Positions 42,854-56,400 of a DNA stretch of 64,000 bases are shown piece after piece. The stretch's first letter is position 1, and every line of letters starts with the position of its first letter. The notes beneath the pieces are model-generated. The model worked only from the letters and a program-made list of their open reading frames with translations. It was not told the DNA's origin and searched no databases. Origin of the DNA: Trebouxia sp. TZW2008 (Eukaryota > Chlorophyta > Trebouxiophyceae > Trebouxiales > Trebouxiaceae); the NCBI GenBank assembly GCA_002118135.1, contig BDIU01000398.1:62001-126000 (forward strand). The letters run 5' to 3'. Made by a program: the position numbers and the translations under genes.

Positions 42854-45800
42854 CTAGGAACTTTCAGAAGACTGTTTTGACTGGGCTCTTGTGGACTTTG
42901 GCATCGAAAACTCGCCGCCTCCAGGTTTGGGCTTCCGTCCGCCAGAAGGCGGAGCCTTGGGCGCTGTTCCTTTTGATTCTTGCCTTTTCCTTCTAATTTC
43001 CTTTTGCCTTTGAGCTTCAAGGGCAAGACCTGCCATTCGCCTTTGGCTGTTGCCGATCGCGTCGTCCCAGTCAAACTTCATTGCCTTGTCGTCCCTAACT
43101 GACGACCACCCGTCAAACTCGCTGACCAGCTGCTCGTTCTTGCCGCTAGGCAGCGTGTGGCTGCACAGGGCGCGCAGCACCGCTGGGTCAGCGCGCTTTT
43201 TCTCCGGCGAGCCTACGATCAGACTATGCACTCTAAGACTGAGCTTGTCCTTAGCTCCTGACAGCTTGCGCATGATGTCCTGTCCAGGCTGCCGCAGCTC
43301 GCCGTCAGACACTAGCAGAATGTCTGAGTTCGCCCACTTTGCATCTGTCAGGCGGTTGAGGCACCGCCGTATAGGCTCATTGAAGTCAGAGCCTCCGTTG
43401 AACACCTTTTCTAGGAAAGTCAATAGGTTGTTCACGCTCTTCATGTCTGTCCCTAGCTCCAGCTCTTGCACCTGCACCGAAAAAGCAACAGACTTGCTGT
43501 ACAGAGCTATGCCGTGTTTGCTGCAAGTGCCACAGGCAGAGCATAATGTCACGCGCGCTGTTCATCCGCACAACGCTGAAAGCAGGACCCTGAAAGCTGA
43601 GATGTGATGTGCAGCAGCCAGCAAAATAATGACGTAGGTGCAGCACTAGGAGTAAGAAGACTGTTTGTTGCATGCATCTCCCCTGCTGCAACAATGAAAA
43701 GAAAGCACAGACAATTGTAACAGACGGTGACAGAGGCATTTGAAAACTGGCATCCATGCATGCAGTGATGCAAAGCTTATTCTCTTCCACTCAAGCACGA
43801 GTATCAAAGTGTGAACGCTTTTGGCCTTTACAGAGGCATTGCCACAGCAAGCCTCTTCATGCATGTGTGAGGTAGACAAATTGAAGCTGACCTCTTGAGG
43901 GCCAGCAAAAGCAAAGACATAGCAGCCCCTCTCCTGTGCCTTGGCAGCCCGCATGCATTCAAGGGCTAGTGCCTTTGCTACTGTCTCTCTTGGCCCTCTC
44001 ATTGACCCTGCAACAACATTTTTGTGATGCTCAGAATAAGCCAGCGTGGCAAGATAGGACTTTGCCCACCCTCCCATAGAACATGTGCTGAAAAGTGTGA
44101 CCAAATATTATGATTGTTATTAGCATTGCCCTTTCTGGGTGGTCAGCTGAGCTCTGACAAGGGCAAGGCTGAATCATCAAAAGTAACTAATCAGCATGAC
44201 CCTGCCGAATGAATTTGCTGAGCCCTGGCAAAGACAAGGTCAAAACCACACAACCTGTTGACAGCCAAGATTTAGGCAACTCTGCCACATCAGCAAGCAG
44301 GCCAACTGTGTCATCACCATTTGTGTTGCTTGCTATAGTGCTATCATTACAAGAGCAGTCGGATGACTCCGGACAGCTCAGCCGGGAGTCAGTTTGTCAA
44401 TTTGTGCCTTTGTTACACTTCATCTGACGCAACTCCAGCCACACTGCCATTCCCAATAGCTCATCAAGATGCTGCTGAATCGATGCTGCTATTTCAGACA
44501 CAATCAGCCAAGGCACTTGTTGAAAGCCCGTACGTCTGCACAAGATGCCTTTTGTTGCAGCAATCACATCGAGAGGGACACTTGAGGTACAAACTGCTGT
44601 GGTACCTGAAGTGTCCACACAGAGCAATATGGGTCCTCTGTCAGCAGTGGGTCTGATTTCCCGCCGTTCCACAACGATTTGAGTGGGAAACTCCCCCCAG
44701 CCATCGCGCTCGTATGTTTGGAGGGCTTTCTCTGCCAGCTTCCCGTAAAACAGAAGCTTGGATTGGCGCACTGATCGCCCTCTTGCCAATGTTGCTGCCT
44801 GCAGTCAAGTCCCCAAAGCAACCTGAGTTGCATGCTTGCGCTGACACTGCCGTTTTCCATGCTGCGGTCCATTTGCACCAGAGACACTTCATAACAACAG
44901 TACTTCAGATGTCAAAGCCATACGTCAAATGTCAAAGCAATACTTGGATGAGGCTAGGAGACAAACATTGAGCAGGTGTCAAAGCACTACTTGAATTATG
45001 CTAGGACACAAATATTGAGCAGATGCCACAACACCAACTCAGCAAAGCTGATCCTGATATGCATCATAAGAGACCGTCCATAACAAACTACACGGCCAAA
45101 ACAGAGACACACATATTTTGAAAGAATACAAGACAAGAATCAAAGAGGTGAAGGATTCTCCTTTACAAGCCATTATCAGATCTGAACCAGCATTTGAGAA
45201 ATGAGAAGTAGCAGCAGCAAGGGAGCAAACGGCAACACTAGTTGAGCACACCAGTGCATGAGCTTCATTTACCCATGCACACTTGGCTCACAACTCTGTA
45301 CAAAGGTCTCTCCACCCTCCTTAATCAGTACAAATGGCGTCAGTCAGCACAGCATTGAACTGTTCGGGGATAGATAATCGCACACTCCTTATTCAGTACA
45401 AATGGTTTAGGTTATACAGCATTGAACTGTCTTCGTTCATCGTAGTCAGTCTTGGTGAGTGGACAGATTACGACTAAGCAGCACGTCAGCATTCCATTGA
45501 ACTGGTTGGAAACAGAAAATCGCTCCAGTGCGTATCTAGCTGGACCTACTGAACCTATCTAGCATGCATGTCATATGTATGGAAATAATGAACCATGCAT
45601 AGCTCAAAACATGACAGACAATTCACCTCAGATGGTAGTAGTCTAGAAATGTCATCTGATCTAGTGAGCCCCCTCGTTTCTTGCTGCTCCAATATAGTCC
45701 TCAGCAACCCTGGCCGCCCCTTCATGTCTAAATACTGCACAGGGGCCCTTCGGAGGGGACCCCACCCCCCACCCCTCCCCAGGGAGCGTACTAAGTCCCT

Positions 45801-48800
45801 CAGCTCTTTCAGATCCTCTAGCTGTGCTCTCATCTTGTCCATCTCTTTCCAGCCTTTTCTTTGCCACAGTGTCCCCTGTGACGAAACATATTGTGAATCT
45901 GATGCTTGAGTAGAACCAAATCGGCAGCACATAGTTGAAAAATATTTATCAGGTTTGTGAACACTCTTTTTTCTGTGGCAATTAGTGCTCCCATGCTCCA
46001 ACCAGCACTTTGCAGCGCATCTTTGGTTCCACTACCCCCATTCAAATAGCTCAAGGTCAATGAACAGCTTTCCATTTGTCATGCTCAGCAGAGTGACTGA
46101 TATGCCATGCCCCACTTCTGGCAAACCTGAAAATACCAATTGCATTCCGGTATTGCCCATGAGCCATTGTACTGCACTGCTCCAAGCATGGTTCTGACTC
46201 AGTGCCGGACAACAGCGATGATGTCTACATTACCCTCATTGTTCTGGAATCTCAACTGCAAGACAATGTCTGCCATGTATCAGATTGAGGGCTGACTTGA
46301 GCTTCCCACACCTAGCACTTGCTCTGAAAAGGGCAAGATTTTGTCTTGTTACTAAAAGCAAAACCACCCTCATTGTTCCAGGGGCTCAACTGCAAGTTGA
46401 AGTCTAACATGTATAAGATCAAGGGCTGACTTGGCTTTCCCACATCTAGCACTTGTGCTGGAAAGGGCAAGACTCTGTCTTGTTACTTGAAGCGATTGCA
46501 CACTTATCAGCTGACTGAATGATTGCACTGAAGTCGAGCAGCTAACTGCTGTTGCCCAAGATTTGGCATGTCATCTGGTGACAACAAAATTTGTATGCAG
46601 TCTGCAAACAATGCTACCTGACTACAGCTACAGCATATACTGTATACAGTACAAGTTTCAGTCTACACTTCAGTGCAGTCCACACTGCATTTGACACACA
46701 CCAGATGCTACATTTTGACCATATACACTTTGTGTGCAGTTCAAGACATGCTACATTATACACTACAGTATGTACAGTAGCACATTACAGGAGCCAGCTC
46801 AAACTTGAGCGTACACTACAGTGTATATACACTGTTTGGGCTGAGCCCATCATGTGCTAGCGTACAGATCGTAATGAATTTTGTAGTGTGACTTACAGTG
46901 CGTACTATGGTGTATATGGTAACATAAATGGTAGTGTGTGACAGAAAGTATGACCAAGCGTGGACTGCAGTGCAGTGCACATTCTTGTGGACGAGTTTTG
47001 GTGCAAATGAGCTTGGGCGACATTGTCCACTGATTGACATGTAGTGGAAATGCAAAACATGTCCCAAGACCTGTTCAGTACTTCCCTCAACTGGCACAGC
47101 AGTTTTGCTCGCCAGAAAATGTCTTCTGTGTTCATGGTCACCGTCATTGACACGCTTACTAGCAAGGTTCCATGACGCTGCTGGCTGCACACACAGGCAG
47201 TGGAGTGACTTCAAAACAAAGTCATATCCTGTGCTAGAAGCACAAAAGAAGGACATGAAGCATTGCTCACTCACCCCTAGGTCAAAAACCCCACCCTGCT
47301 ACCCGCCTTCCCCCCAAGCAAGGCCTCCAACCCCTCAAAGGCCTTGTCTGCCCTACTCAGTGCAGAAATTGGCCCTTGCCACTGCTGCACACCAAGACAC
47401 AACATCACAAGACAGGTGCTGACTCACCCCTAGGTCAAAACCCCCACCCTGCGCCCCACCCAGCAGGGCCTCCAACCCCTCAAAGGCCTTCCCTGCCCTA
47501 CTCAGAGTAGAAATTGGCCCTTGCCACTGCTGCATCAGCTTCCCAGCTAGACCCTCAGCAATGCTGCGCTCGCGAGTCCAGCTTGCGCGCTCAGCTGCTG
47601 AGTCTTCCTGCTCCTCTTCTTTGTCGGCTTCGTCGTCAGGAAGGGCTATTGCAGCCACTGTGGGCAGTGCCTTGTTGCCCCGCACTGCAGCAATCATGTC
47701 TTGGTTCACAGCATTGATACTAACAGTGGAGCATCTACAGTAAAACAAAACATAAATAGGAGTACTGAGAGAGACGTCTGTCAGTCATTCACTCTGTGTC
47801 AGTCATATAGGTCAGTCAGTCTGACGCAGTCTGCAGCAGTCACTTTACGTATATGCCAGCCTTCTGCAATCTCTGCCTGAGGTCTCAATCATAGAGTCTG
47901 CGTTGCTGTTCTGACAGTCATGCAGACAGCACTGTGTGACTGAAAGCAGTGCTCTGTTGCCTCGTGCTGTGAGAGTCACTGTGGGTCACTCTGTCTGTCA
48001 GTCAGTCTGCACAGTCCCTTTGCATGTACAAAAAGCATTTGCTTAAGCTGCCTACACAACATCCATGCAGACAATGCTGTGCTACTGAGGACAGTGCCCT
48101 GTTGCTCTGCACTGCAATCAGTCAGTCCATATTGACATTGCTTTGCAGCTTGCAAGAGGCGTTGCTGGATAGATCTTTCAGGAGCCAATCCTTTTTCATA
48201 AGGGCAAACAAGAATCAAATGTTTCAGAAAAGTTGGCTGTTGCTAGCAGGGAGAAGCAGCAGAAGGGGCAGACCTGCTCTGCGCTGTGCTTCTTGCGCCT
48301 ACAGCATGCTGCAAAGCAGATGGACATCATAAAGACAGCAGGAAGCAGAAAGAAGGGGAAGAAGGGGCTGACCTGCTCTGCGCTGTGCCTCTTGGGCTTG
48401 CAGCTCCTTGATTGTCATGAAGCGCTGCCCTAACGCATCCACTGCCCGCTCTTCAACTGCTTCAACCTCCCTGCAGAGCACCAGAAGACAGTCATGATTA
48501 AACACAATAGCCACACATGAGAAGTAAGCTCAGGAACTCAGCACATGACGCACATGTGAAAGACTGTATACGAGTTTGTCTATTCATCGGGCAAAACTAT
48601 ATGTTTTGAGGACAGCACATCTAGCGCATTGTCTTTGGAGAATCCTGACAGAATGGCACTAAGAATTGGTGTGTCATTTGAATAACATGTTGGGTGGAAA
48701 AGGTGTTATGCTTGTTACGGGTTCCAGCGGGCTAAGACTCACCCAAGCAAGGCCTTGTAGTACTTGACGGTCACCTCTAAGAGACTGCGCAGCAGGGCAG

Positions 48801-50178
48801 TCATGACAGCCAGGTACTTCTTGGCAAAGCGTGCCACATCCAGCTGGGACAGACAGCCTGCATCATCACTCAACCCATCCCTATCAAGCTAGGAGGTGTC
48901 TTGCACTGCCACTTTGATGTGTGTGAGGTCTGTTGGTCAATGCCGGCAGCTTTTGGCTTTCGCAGAGCATGAGTATGAGTCTTGTTGCAGGGCACAACAC
49001 TAAATTCTAAATTCTAAAGGCTTGGACCAGGCACTCAAATTGCAAGGCATTGCATGAACAATGAAAGCTTGCTCATTATTATGTATCCTGAGAGACTTGT
49101 TCAATTTAGTATGCATGCCCAAGCAATCTACTGACTTCAGAAAGTCACATTCACAGTGACATCATGATCTTGCCATGGGATCAAGAGGTTTGTCCAACTA
49201 TTCGTTTATGCTCAGCTTTTGCATGCCTAGTGGCTCTGTGGTCATGTGTGCTCTGATTGCACATTGCTAGCCAAGCCGAGAGTGCTATGAGAAAATGCAA
49301 GCTTACGGATGAGCACAGCCCGCAGCTCTAGGTCTGGCCACTGCATGTACGCCAAGTCCTTTCCGTACACTATGCTGCTTTCCTCCAGAGCTAGCTGCTT
49401 CAGGGTGCTGTCATCTGGCAATAGTCCTCTATTCAAGGCTTCCTGAAAATGCAAGTCTTGTATTCAGTGCCCAACATATGGTGCTTCTATGTGTTAAAAA
49501 TCGTCTCTTCAACACTCCCTAGCAATGCAATGTGTTCAACCAGTACCCAATACATGTTGCTTTTGTCTGGTGGCAATCCTCTGTTCAAGGCTTCGGTGCA
49601 TTGCAATTGTTTTGTTTGTTTGGTGCCTTGAACATGCTGCTGTCATCTGGTAGCAATTCTCTGTTCAAGGCTTCAAGAATGTGATTCACCTCCCAGAGCA
49701 AAACTCCTCTGGCGCTGTCGCGCAGAGCCACATTTGAGTCTCCACCTTGGACTACAGACCTGCATTGAAAGTAGCAGCTTTTGGCACAACCACCTGATTT
49801 TGAAACATTGCCAAAATAGCCATACACACTTCAGTGCTACTGCGGATATATAGGACTGTACCGTATGTGCGCCAATCGCAAAAGAAACGGCATCAGTGTA
49901 GGGGGGACATCGCCGACCTCGCCAAGCCCATGTAGCAGCTCAGCATGCCCTCTTGCAGTGCGTGTAGCTGGCAATGGAGGTGCCTCAGCTGCCAAGGTCG
50001 CCTGACATGCGACATGAGGTCGGTTGAAAAGCATGCATGCGCGCCGATGAACAGCTGTGGGCGACTCGTCAACGATGTGGGCACTTGCGCGTGATGGGCG
50101 CGCTGTGCAAGGCTGTTGCAGGCGCTGCAAGTGCTGTGCATGGCTGGCAGACTGGCTTTGCAGTGCTGACAAGGCCAT
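42854..50178 (-). CDS. ViaA-like VWA-domain protein, probably plastid
   Basis: Partner-type protein of RavA ATPases. Exons (minus): 50178-49862, 49759-49690, 49442-49307, 48857-48743, 48470-48373, [one small unresolved exon], 47734-47428, 45875-45627, 44798-44606, 44007-43892, 43471-42854. Phases agree except between 48373 and 47734, where one exon of length 3n+1 is missing. The N-terminus (MALSALQSQSASHAQHLQRL, basic, Ser/Ala-rich) looks like a chloroplast transit peptide. The ViaA-family core is clear: LVRSLGRGGGWGPLRRAP, GLTRSDDISRLLPSE, LLFYGKLAEKALQTYERDGW. It is followed by a VWA domain with MIDAS CVDTSGSMRG (split between exons) and SDILLVSDGE. The C-terminal tail is basic and rich in Ser, Pro and Gly (GGRKPKPGGG). 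It is transcribed away from the RavA-like gene. Confidence 0.85.
46229..46500 (-). repeat. Tandem duplication of about 135 bp in a ViaA-like intron
   Basis: Two diverged copies (about 46232-46370 and 46367-46498) share ccctcattgttc, agggctgacttg, cccaca-ctagcacttg and ttgtcttgttact. No exon of this gene resembles them, so this one may be intron-only. Confidence 0.75.
47270..47390 (-). repeat. Copy of the ViaA-like exon 47734-47428 3' end
   Basis: About 110 bp nearly identical to 47423-47535 (segment LSRAGKAFEGLEALLGGAQG) with its donor; the edge at 47275 is 153 bp from the functional edge at 47428. Confidence 0.88.
48240..48305 (-). repeat. Copy of the ViaA-like exon 48470-48373 3' end
   Basis: Repeats the donor region (gaaggggctgacctgctctg context, segment AQEAQRRA) about 107 bp downstream of the functional donor. 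Confidence 0.75.
49555..49685 (-). repeat. Copies of the ViaA-like exon 3 5' edge
   Basis: Two copies of the segment EALNRGLLPDDS with its acceptor, near 49562-49596 and 49636-49680, upstream of the functional acceptor at 49442. Confidence 0.8.
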
Positions 50179-50401
50179 TGCGACCGCGCGAGATGCTTGA
50201 CACTACTGCACGCGAGTACTGCACCACATTCAAGGGGAGATCAGACACATCTCAAGTCGGTCAAGTCGTTTTGCGTTAGCTGCAGTGCATCGTAGAGCGA
50301 TCACATGGACTGTTCAACTTCCCTGACGATAAACGGATAGATTTGATATTGCCGCACTAGGGCAAAGTGCTACTTCCGACATTGCAAACGGCTATACAGC
50401 A
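50179..50401. promoter_or_regulatory. Shared divergent promoter of the ViaA-like / RavA-like pair
   Basis: Only about 220 bp separates the two head-to-head start codons, so the promoters must overlap or be shared. No individual motif could be assigned. Confidence 0.6.
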
Positions 50402-53400
50402 TTGCGAAACAGCCCAGTCGGATCCACGATGGCACACAGCATGGCAAACTTCCTCGGCATTACCAGGCAGGTCCCCGCCTGCATCCTCGGCTCAGGTCAA
50501 CCAGCACACACAGCTGCACCAACTGCACGCCCCACTTTACGGCATCGCCCACCCCCCATCGCTAGGGCGCAACGGCCCCAGAAGGCCCTGAGCGCATGGA
50601 TCTTGCACGCTGTGCGCGCCGATCAGCAGGGCGCCCAAGTTGACAACAACGTACTGCAGCTGATCTCTGACCTAACGGCCAAAGTGGACAAGGAGCATGC
50701 AGCTATTCTTGCTGAAAACGCTCGAGACCTCGAGGGTGTCATTGACAGCTCATCGGAGGGGCTGAAGGCCAAAGTTCAGCAGTCCATTCAGAAACTGCAG
50801 AAAGGACTGCTAGAGCGTGAGACTGAGGTGGGTAGCGCTGCCTACAATTCACAAATGCTTTGGCACCTGATATAACTTCTCAAATATTTGGTGAACAGTG
50901 TGGTAACGAAAGCCAAACCTTCAGTGACAAGCTTGACATCACAGCCAAATGACCTGCATGATGCATCACTGCTTACAGACATTACAGCGCAATGACCTGC
51001 TTCATGCATCACATAGTTCACAGCTGCATGCACAGCAACTGGCCAGCATCTGGGAACTTACATTATGGTTCAATTGCAAGATTTTGCTTGACATGCAGCT
51101 CATTTTGCATGCATCAACAACCTGAGCAAAGCTGCAACAACAGACAATCAGCCAGCTGTAGCAGTTGGTTCTGCTGCTTGAGGATTGCAACTTCCAACTT
51201 AGAACTTAGACCACCCATCAGATGAATTGCATTGCTCTTGCTTGTTGGAAATGTGTTGCAAATAGTGTCATCGACAGCTTGCTGCTTCATCTGCTGTGGC
51301 GCGCTTCAAGCTCTGCTCGTACCTGTGTCCACACGAGACTACTGATGAAAAGGAGGGGTCACAAATCTCTGCTGTTTGGAAATGTCTGATTGAGCTTGCC
51401 GCCTTTGCCCTTGGCCCCTGCATCACTTCTGCAATGCAAAGGGCAATGTGTGGCAATCGTGACCTATAATTGTACTTTGAACACTGCCTAACGCCTGTGC
51501 TGCTGGCTACGCTGCTACTGCTCGCTGGGCTTGCCAGTGAGCATCTGCTGCTGTTGTGTCCTCTGGGAACTGCCAAGTGAGAGCTGTCACTATCAACAGA
51601 CTCCAACCTCTGTCTGCTGCGTGTGCTGCTTGTTACGACGCTTCTATTGCCTTGATCCCTCTCTCTCCCTGTGCTGCAGGTCAGGCTGCTGCTGCTAGCA
51701 GGGCTTGCAAGTGAGCACTTGCTGCTGTTGGGACCTCCTGGAACTGCCAAATCAGAGCTGAGTCGGCGTTTGAGCAAGCTGACCAGCGGGCGCTACTATG
51801 AGAGGCTGCTCACGCGCTTTTCAGTGCCTGAGGAGCTCTTTGGCCCCCTTTCTATGAGAGGCATGACTTCATCACTACTTCCATTGTGTTGTCTCCACTC
51901 CTGTTTGAGTAAGCTGATCAGCGCGCGCTACTATGAGAGACTGCTCACATATTCTCAGTGCCTGAGGAACTTTTTGGCCCCTTGTCCATGAGAGGTACAG
52001 TGATTTTGTGGTGTCATGATTGTTGTGGTTCCAAAGCCTCCTGTGAATTTCAGAGATACTACTGCAGTCATAATGCAGTGATCAGTCTCCAACTATTTTG
52101 TTACACCAAAAAGGATGGTTTGATATTGATTGTCCTCTTGGCAATCAGGTCCTGCATGGCTTGAATCAGTACTTGCCCTGTCTGCATTCTGGTGACCGGC
52201 ATGAGAGGTGTTGCTTCAAAATCTCAAATAGCAAGAGCAGCTCACTGGTCTGATCTCTGGTGTGATCTGCATTCCTGCCAGAAAGCTTTTTGGCCCCTGA
52301 ACAGAACATCAAATCACTGATGAAATGCTAAGCTCAGAATTGCAAGTCTGACTGCCCAATGCAATCATTCATGAAGCATGCTGCACATCTCTCTGCTTTC
52401 ACATTTCTGCGACATCAGCAGCATAAAACGCTGCCACTGTCTAAAGGCATGAACTGCTTCTGTGTTCAGGTCTGGAGAATGACGAGTACACACGTAAGAC
52501 GGATGGCTACCTGCCAACAGCCGAGGTGGCTTTCATTGATGAGATCTTCAAGGCCAACAGCGCTATCCTGAACGCTCTGCTCACTCTTCTCAACGAGCGC
52601 CTGTTTGACAATGGCAACAAGCGCTTGGAAGTGCCCCTGCTGTGTCTGGTCAGTTGCCCTCTGCGCTCGCTTGGTTTTGCTCTGGTCATGTGTTTGCTTA
52701 CTTTTTTGTGTATTGTTGATTGTTCCTTGGACTCAAATACTCAATGCTTTGCTCATGCTGCTCAACGAGCGCTTGTTTGCAACGGTCACCAGCACCCAGA
52801 AAAGCCCCTGCTGTGCCGGGTGCAAGCAAGTTTGCAGAGCAGATGCCGTACTCACAGCTAATGACAGTGACACGCTGTCATCTTCTCGCAACAACACCTG
52901 TTACAGCAGTAACGTGTTGCAAAAGGATGCCTGCGTGTTACTCTACAATGCTGTTGTTGGCATCTGCGCTGCGCAGTTGGCTTTAGATAACAAGCCTTTG
53001 TAGACTTGTGACCATTGCAAAGCATCGTCTTACGCATGTTTGAGATGACCTCATCAGTTGCAAATGGCAAGGCTTCATCATATGGATGCCTGACCAGACA
53101 CCGATCCTCAGTGATGCTTGTCACAACACAAGCTGCAATTGTCACAACACAAGCTGCAGTTGTCACAATGAAGCTGCAATTGTCCTGCTTAAGTGTCTTG
53201 TGTCTGGACCAGCTTGTGTTCAAAGGCTTTTGCAAGGAAGACTTGTCAGTGAACAGGTGTGCATGTACCTCCTGGCCTTTCTCTGCCATGGCACAACCCT
53301 GTTGCTCTCTGTGCTTGCAATGCGTTATCATTGTTGCTGTCATCTAAACGCCTGCTAGTGAGGTTTTGTCACCCTGCTGAATGCACACAGAAACAATGAA

Positions 53401-56400
53401 GTACCTTGACAGTACCCTTGCATTGTATCACGATTGTCATCATCACTTATGTGCTTGCTAGTGATGTTCTGTGATCCCTCTGAATGCACACAGAAACAAT
53501 GAAGCACCTTGACACAATCCTCCCCAAAGCCCTTCTGTGCCAAAGCCCCTCGCTTGGCCTACAGGAAGGGTGAGACACACCTGTTACCTACCTCGCGTTT
53601 GCACAGGCACATGTGTCAGCTTGATGAGTCAATCAAGCACCTCACTTGTGCTGCAGGTTGGTGCATCAAATGAGCTGCCGGAGTCAGAAGAGTTGGATGC
53701 CTTGTACGATCGGTTTCTGATCCGCCGCTCAGTGGCTCAAGTCTCCAGCTCCCAGATTGGGAATCTGGCCCGCCTGGCCGCCGGCACTCGACTCATTGCT
53801 GAGTCCTCAGGCAATGGTAGTAATGGGGCAGGGCCCTCTGCAGAACAGCCCTTGGCAGGCCCTGAACTTGACCTTGAGGATTTCAGGTAGGCTTTGACCA
53901 TGTGTTCAAAGCATGTGTGCTTAGTTACTAATGATGACTACATATCACACTGATTCTGCTCAGTGCGTATACAACATTTCGAAAGTTTTTTGTCGACATT
54001 CTTGGTGAAGCGTCCTCTTTGTTCATTCCTGTACATCTGCATTTTGCTAGGGTTTGTTGCCTGCACGCGACGCAGGCAATAAACCCTACAAGGGACAGCA
54101 CGCAAACAGAGCTGCAAACATTCATATTTCCGTCGCAGAGTTGCCTGGCAGCAGCAATGCTTGTGCATGCAATGCAGCTTCAGCTGTGACTACAACATCA
54201 GCAGCAGCATCAGCAACATCAGCAAGTCGGCTCGTCTCTGTTATCGCTGCAATTCCTGATGCTGCTGCTGTCTGTAGTCACACTTCAGTCTGGAATACCC
54301 AACATGAGCAGTCCAGGCTTGCTGCAGCTAGCACTTGCATATCTCAGGCATGCCGTATCATCACACCTCAATGCACTGTCATAGCTTCTCACAACCATTT
54401 GGCGCTGTAGGGAATTGTGTTTGTAAGGACACTGATGTAAGGACATTCTTGATGTAAGGACAAGGCAATCCGGAAGCAATCTCTGCATTCTGACTGCAGT
54501 GGTACCTCTTTGTGAGGACAACTTGTTACAGGGACATTAGGGCAGGGGGTAGCTTACTGCTTGGCTACCAAGGAAAATGTCCCTATAACAAGTTGACCTC
54601 ACAAAGAGGTACCACTGCAGTCAGAATGCAGTGATTTAGTAAGGGATTACTGTACCAGAAAGGGGTCCCCGGCTGTGGAAGCAGCATTTTGCAGAGTGAT
54701 GGCAAACATGCCTCAGCACAGCATTTTGTGACATTTACAATTTCTCATCACAATGTGTTCGTTCTTTGGTGCAAGCTTACAAAAGAAATGGGATCAGCAT
54801 CAACCAGTATCCAACTTACTTGCTGCATACTTGAGTGCTTTGTATGGTTACGTTCATGTCTCCTGTTGCTTCTGCAGGTCCACAGCTGGCAAAGCGGTGG
54901 GAGCAGTAGATGTGCCAGAATCAGTGATTGACGTGTTGACCAGTCTGAGGGATTATCTTCAGGACAAGTGTGAGCCGCCCATATACGTGTCAGACAGGCG
55001 CTTCATGAAGGCACTCAATCTGTTGCAAGTGGCAGCCTATGCTGATGGCAGAGATGAGGTGAATGACCGTTTTCCCCTTCTGTCTTGACCACCCTTGATT
55101 GCCCTTCCTTTGAGACCTCAAGAAGTGTCCAAGCAGCTGCCTATGCTGACGGTAAAGATCAGGTACAGGACCGTTGGAGTTTCCTTACCTGACCAACGTT
55201 GATCTGCACAGACTCATTAGCTCATGCACCCAGTCTCTCTCAAGATGCATCCATGCTTTGCATCATTATATGATAGTTGCGTCAGCTGTCATTTGCATCG
55301 TTCACCATCAGGCTTTGTGTCCGCATTAGACTTCAACATGCGGCATCTTGCAGGTGAGTAAGTATGACTGCCTTCTCCTGGAGTTTGTGGTTGCCAGTTT
55401 GTACAATGGCGTTGCCTATTGCATGTGAGTAAGTGTGACTGCCATCTCTCGGAATTTGTGTTTGGTATTAGATCAGATGACAATCAGACGCCATCAGACT
55501 GTGCATGCATACCAGGTTTCAGCATGCACGCTGCAATTTGGATTGGATGAGTATGAGTGCCTGTTGTTGGAGTTTGTGTTTGGCAACAGACCAGCCAATG
55601 TTGTCTGTGTGCAGATGAATGTCTATGGCTGCCTCTTGTTGAAGTTTGTGCTTGGCAACAGACTCAGCAGCTCTTGCTCTCAATCTAGCTGATCATGCAG
55701 TATGAACTTTCAAGCGTGTGGCGTGTGGCGGACTGACATGCATGCTGCGACGTACAGGTGAATGAGTATGACTGCCTTCTCCTGGAGTTTGTGTTTGGCA
55801 ACAGACCAGATGACGCTCAGAAAGTGCGTGCTTACGTGCTGGAGACGATTGCCTCAGACCCTGGATTACAGCAAACTGAGCTGGTGTTCCTGGGGCTTTT
55901 TGGCAGATCCTGCAGAATCCTAGAAAGCAAAGATCAGCAGGTACATGGTCAGCACGTTTTGTCTTGGTCAAAGCGATGTCATCTGGAAAAGTCTTTGCAT
56001 GCTGATGATTTCAAAATTGGAATCCAGGATTTGAGACCATTGCCTCAGATCCTGGATTCCAGCAAACTGAGCTGGTCTTCCTTGGTCTTTTTGGTAGATC
56101 CCGCAGAATACTAGAAAGCAAAGATCAGCAGGTACTTGCTCAGCTGTTTGGGCGAGGCATGCCATGTCATGGGTGTACCTGATGCACAGCCTGCTTGACA
56201 GCATCTCAAAAAGCAAATGCAAAATGCATCCTTGCACGAACTACAGTCTGGTCAGATTATCAGACACACTTCATGCACACAGCAGTAATGCCGCTCAACC
56301 CACAGCCCTCTCACAGCAAGCAGATACGACCTTCTGAAGATCTGTGTAGGAGTTGGCGGAGATACAACAGGAGGGGGCATCAGTTGTACAGCTGTTGCAG

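Noticed and set aside
46020..46135. Candidate exon of the ViaA-like gene (minus strand)
   Set aside because: The family sequence runs directly from the exon ending at 47428 (GGGFDLG) to the one beginning at 45875 (GTLWQRKGW) in phase 0; the candidate has no family similarity.
46590..46950. Many gtatac/tacactac words as a telomeric or origin repeat
   Set aside because: Irregular spacing and no fixed unit; looks like ordinary low-complexity intron sequence.
54054..54410. 118-codon plus-strand ORF rich in Ala/Ser/Thr as a gene
   Set aside because: It lies within RavA-like intron 4, consists of CAG/GCA-type low-complexity sequence, and has no splice phase compatible with the flanking exons.
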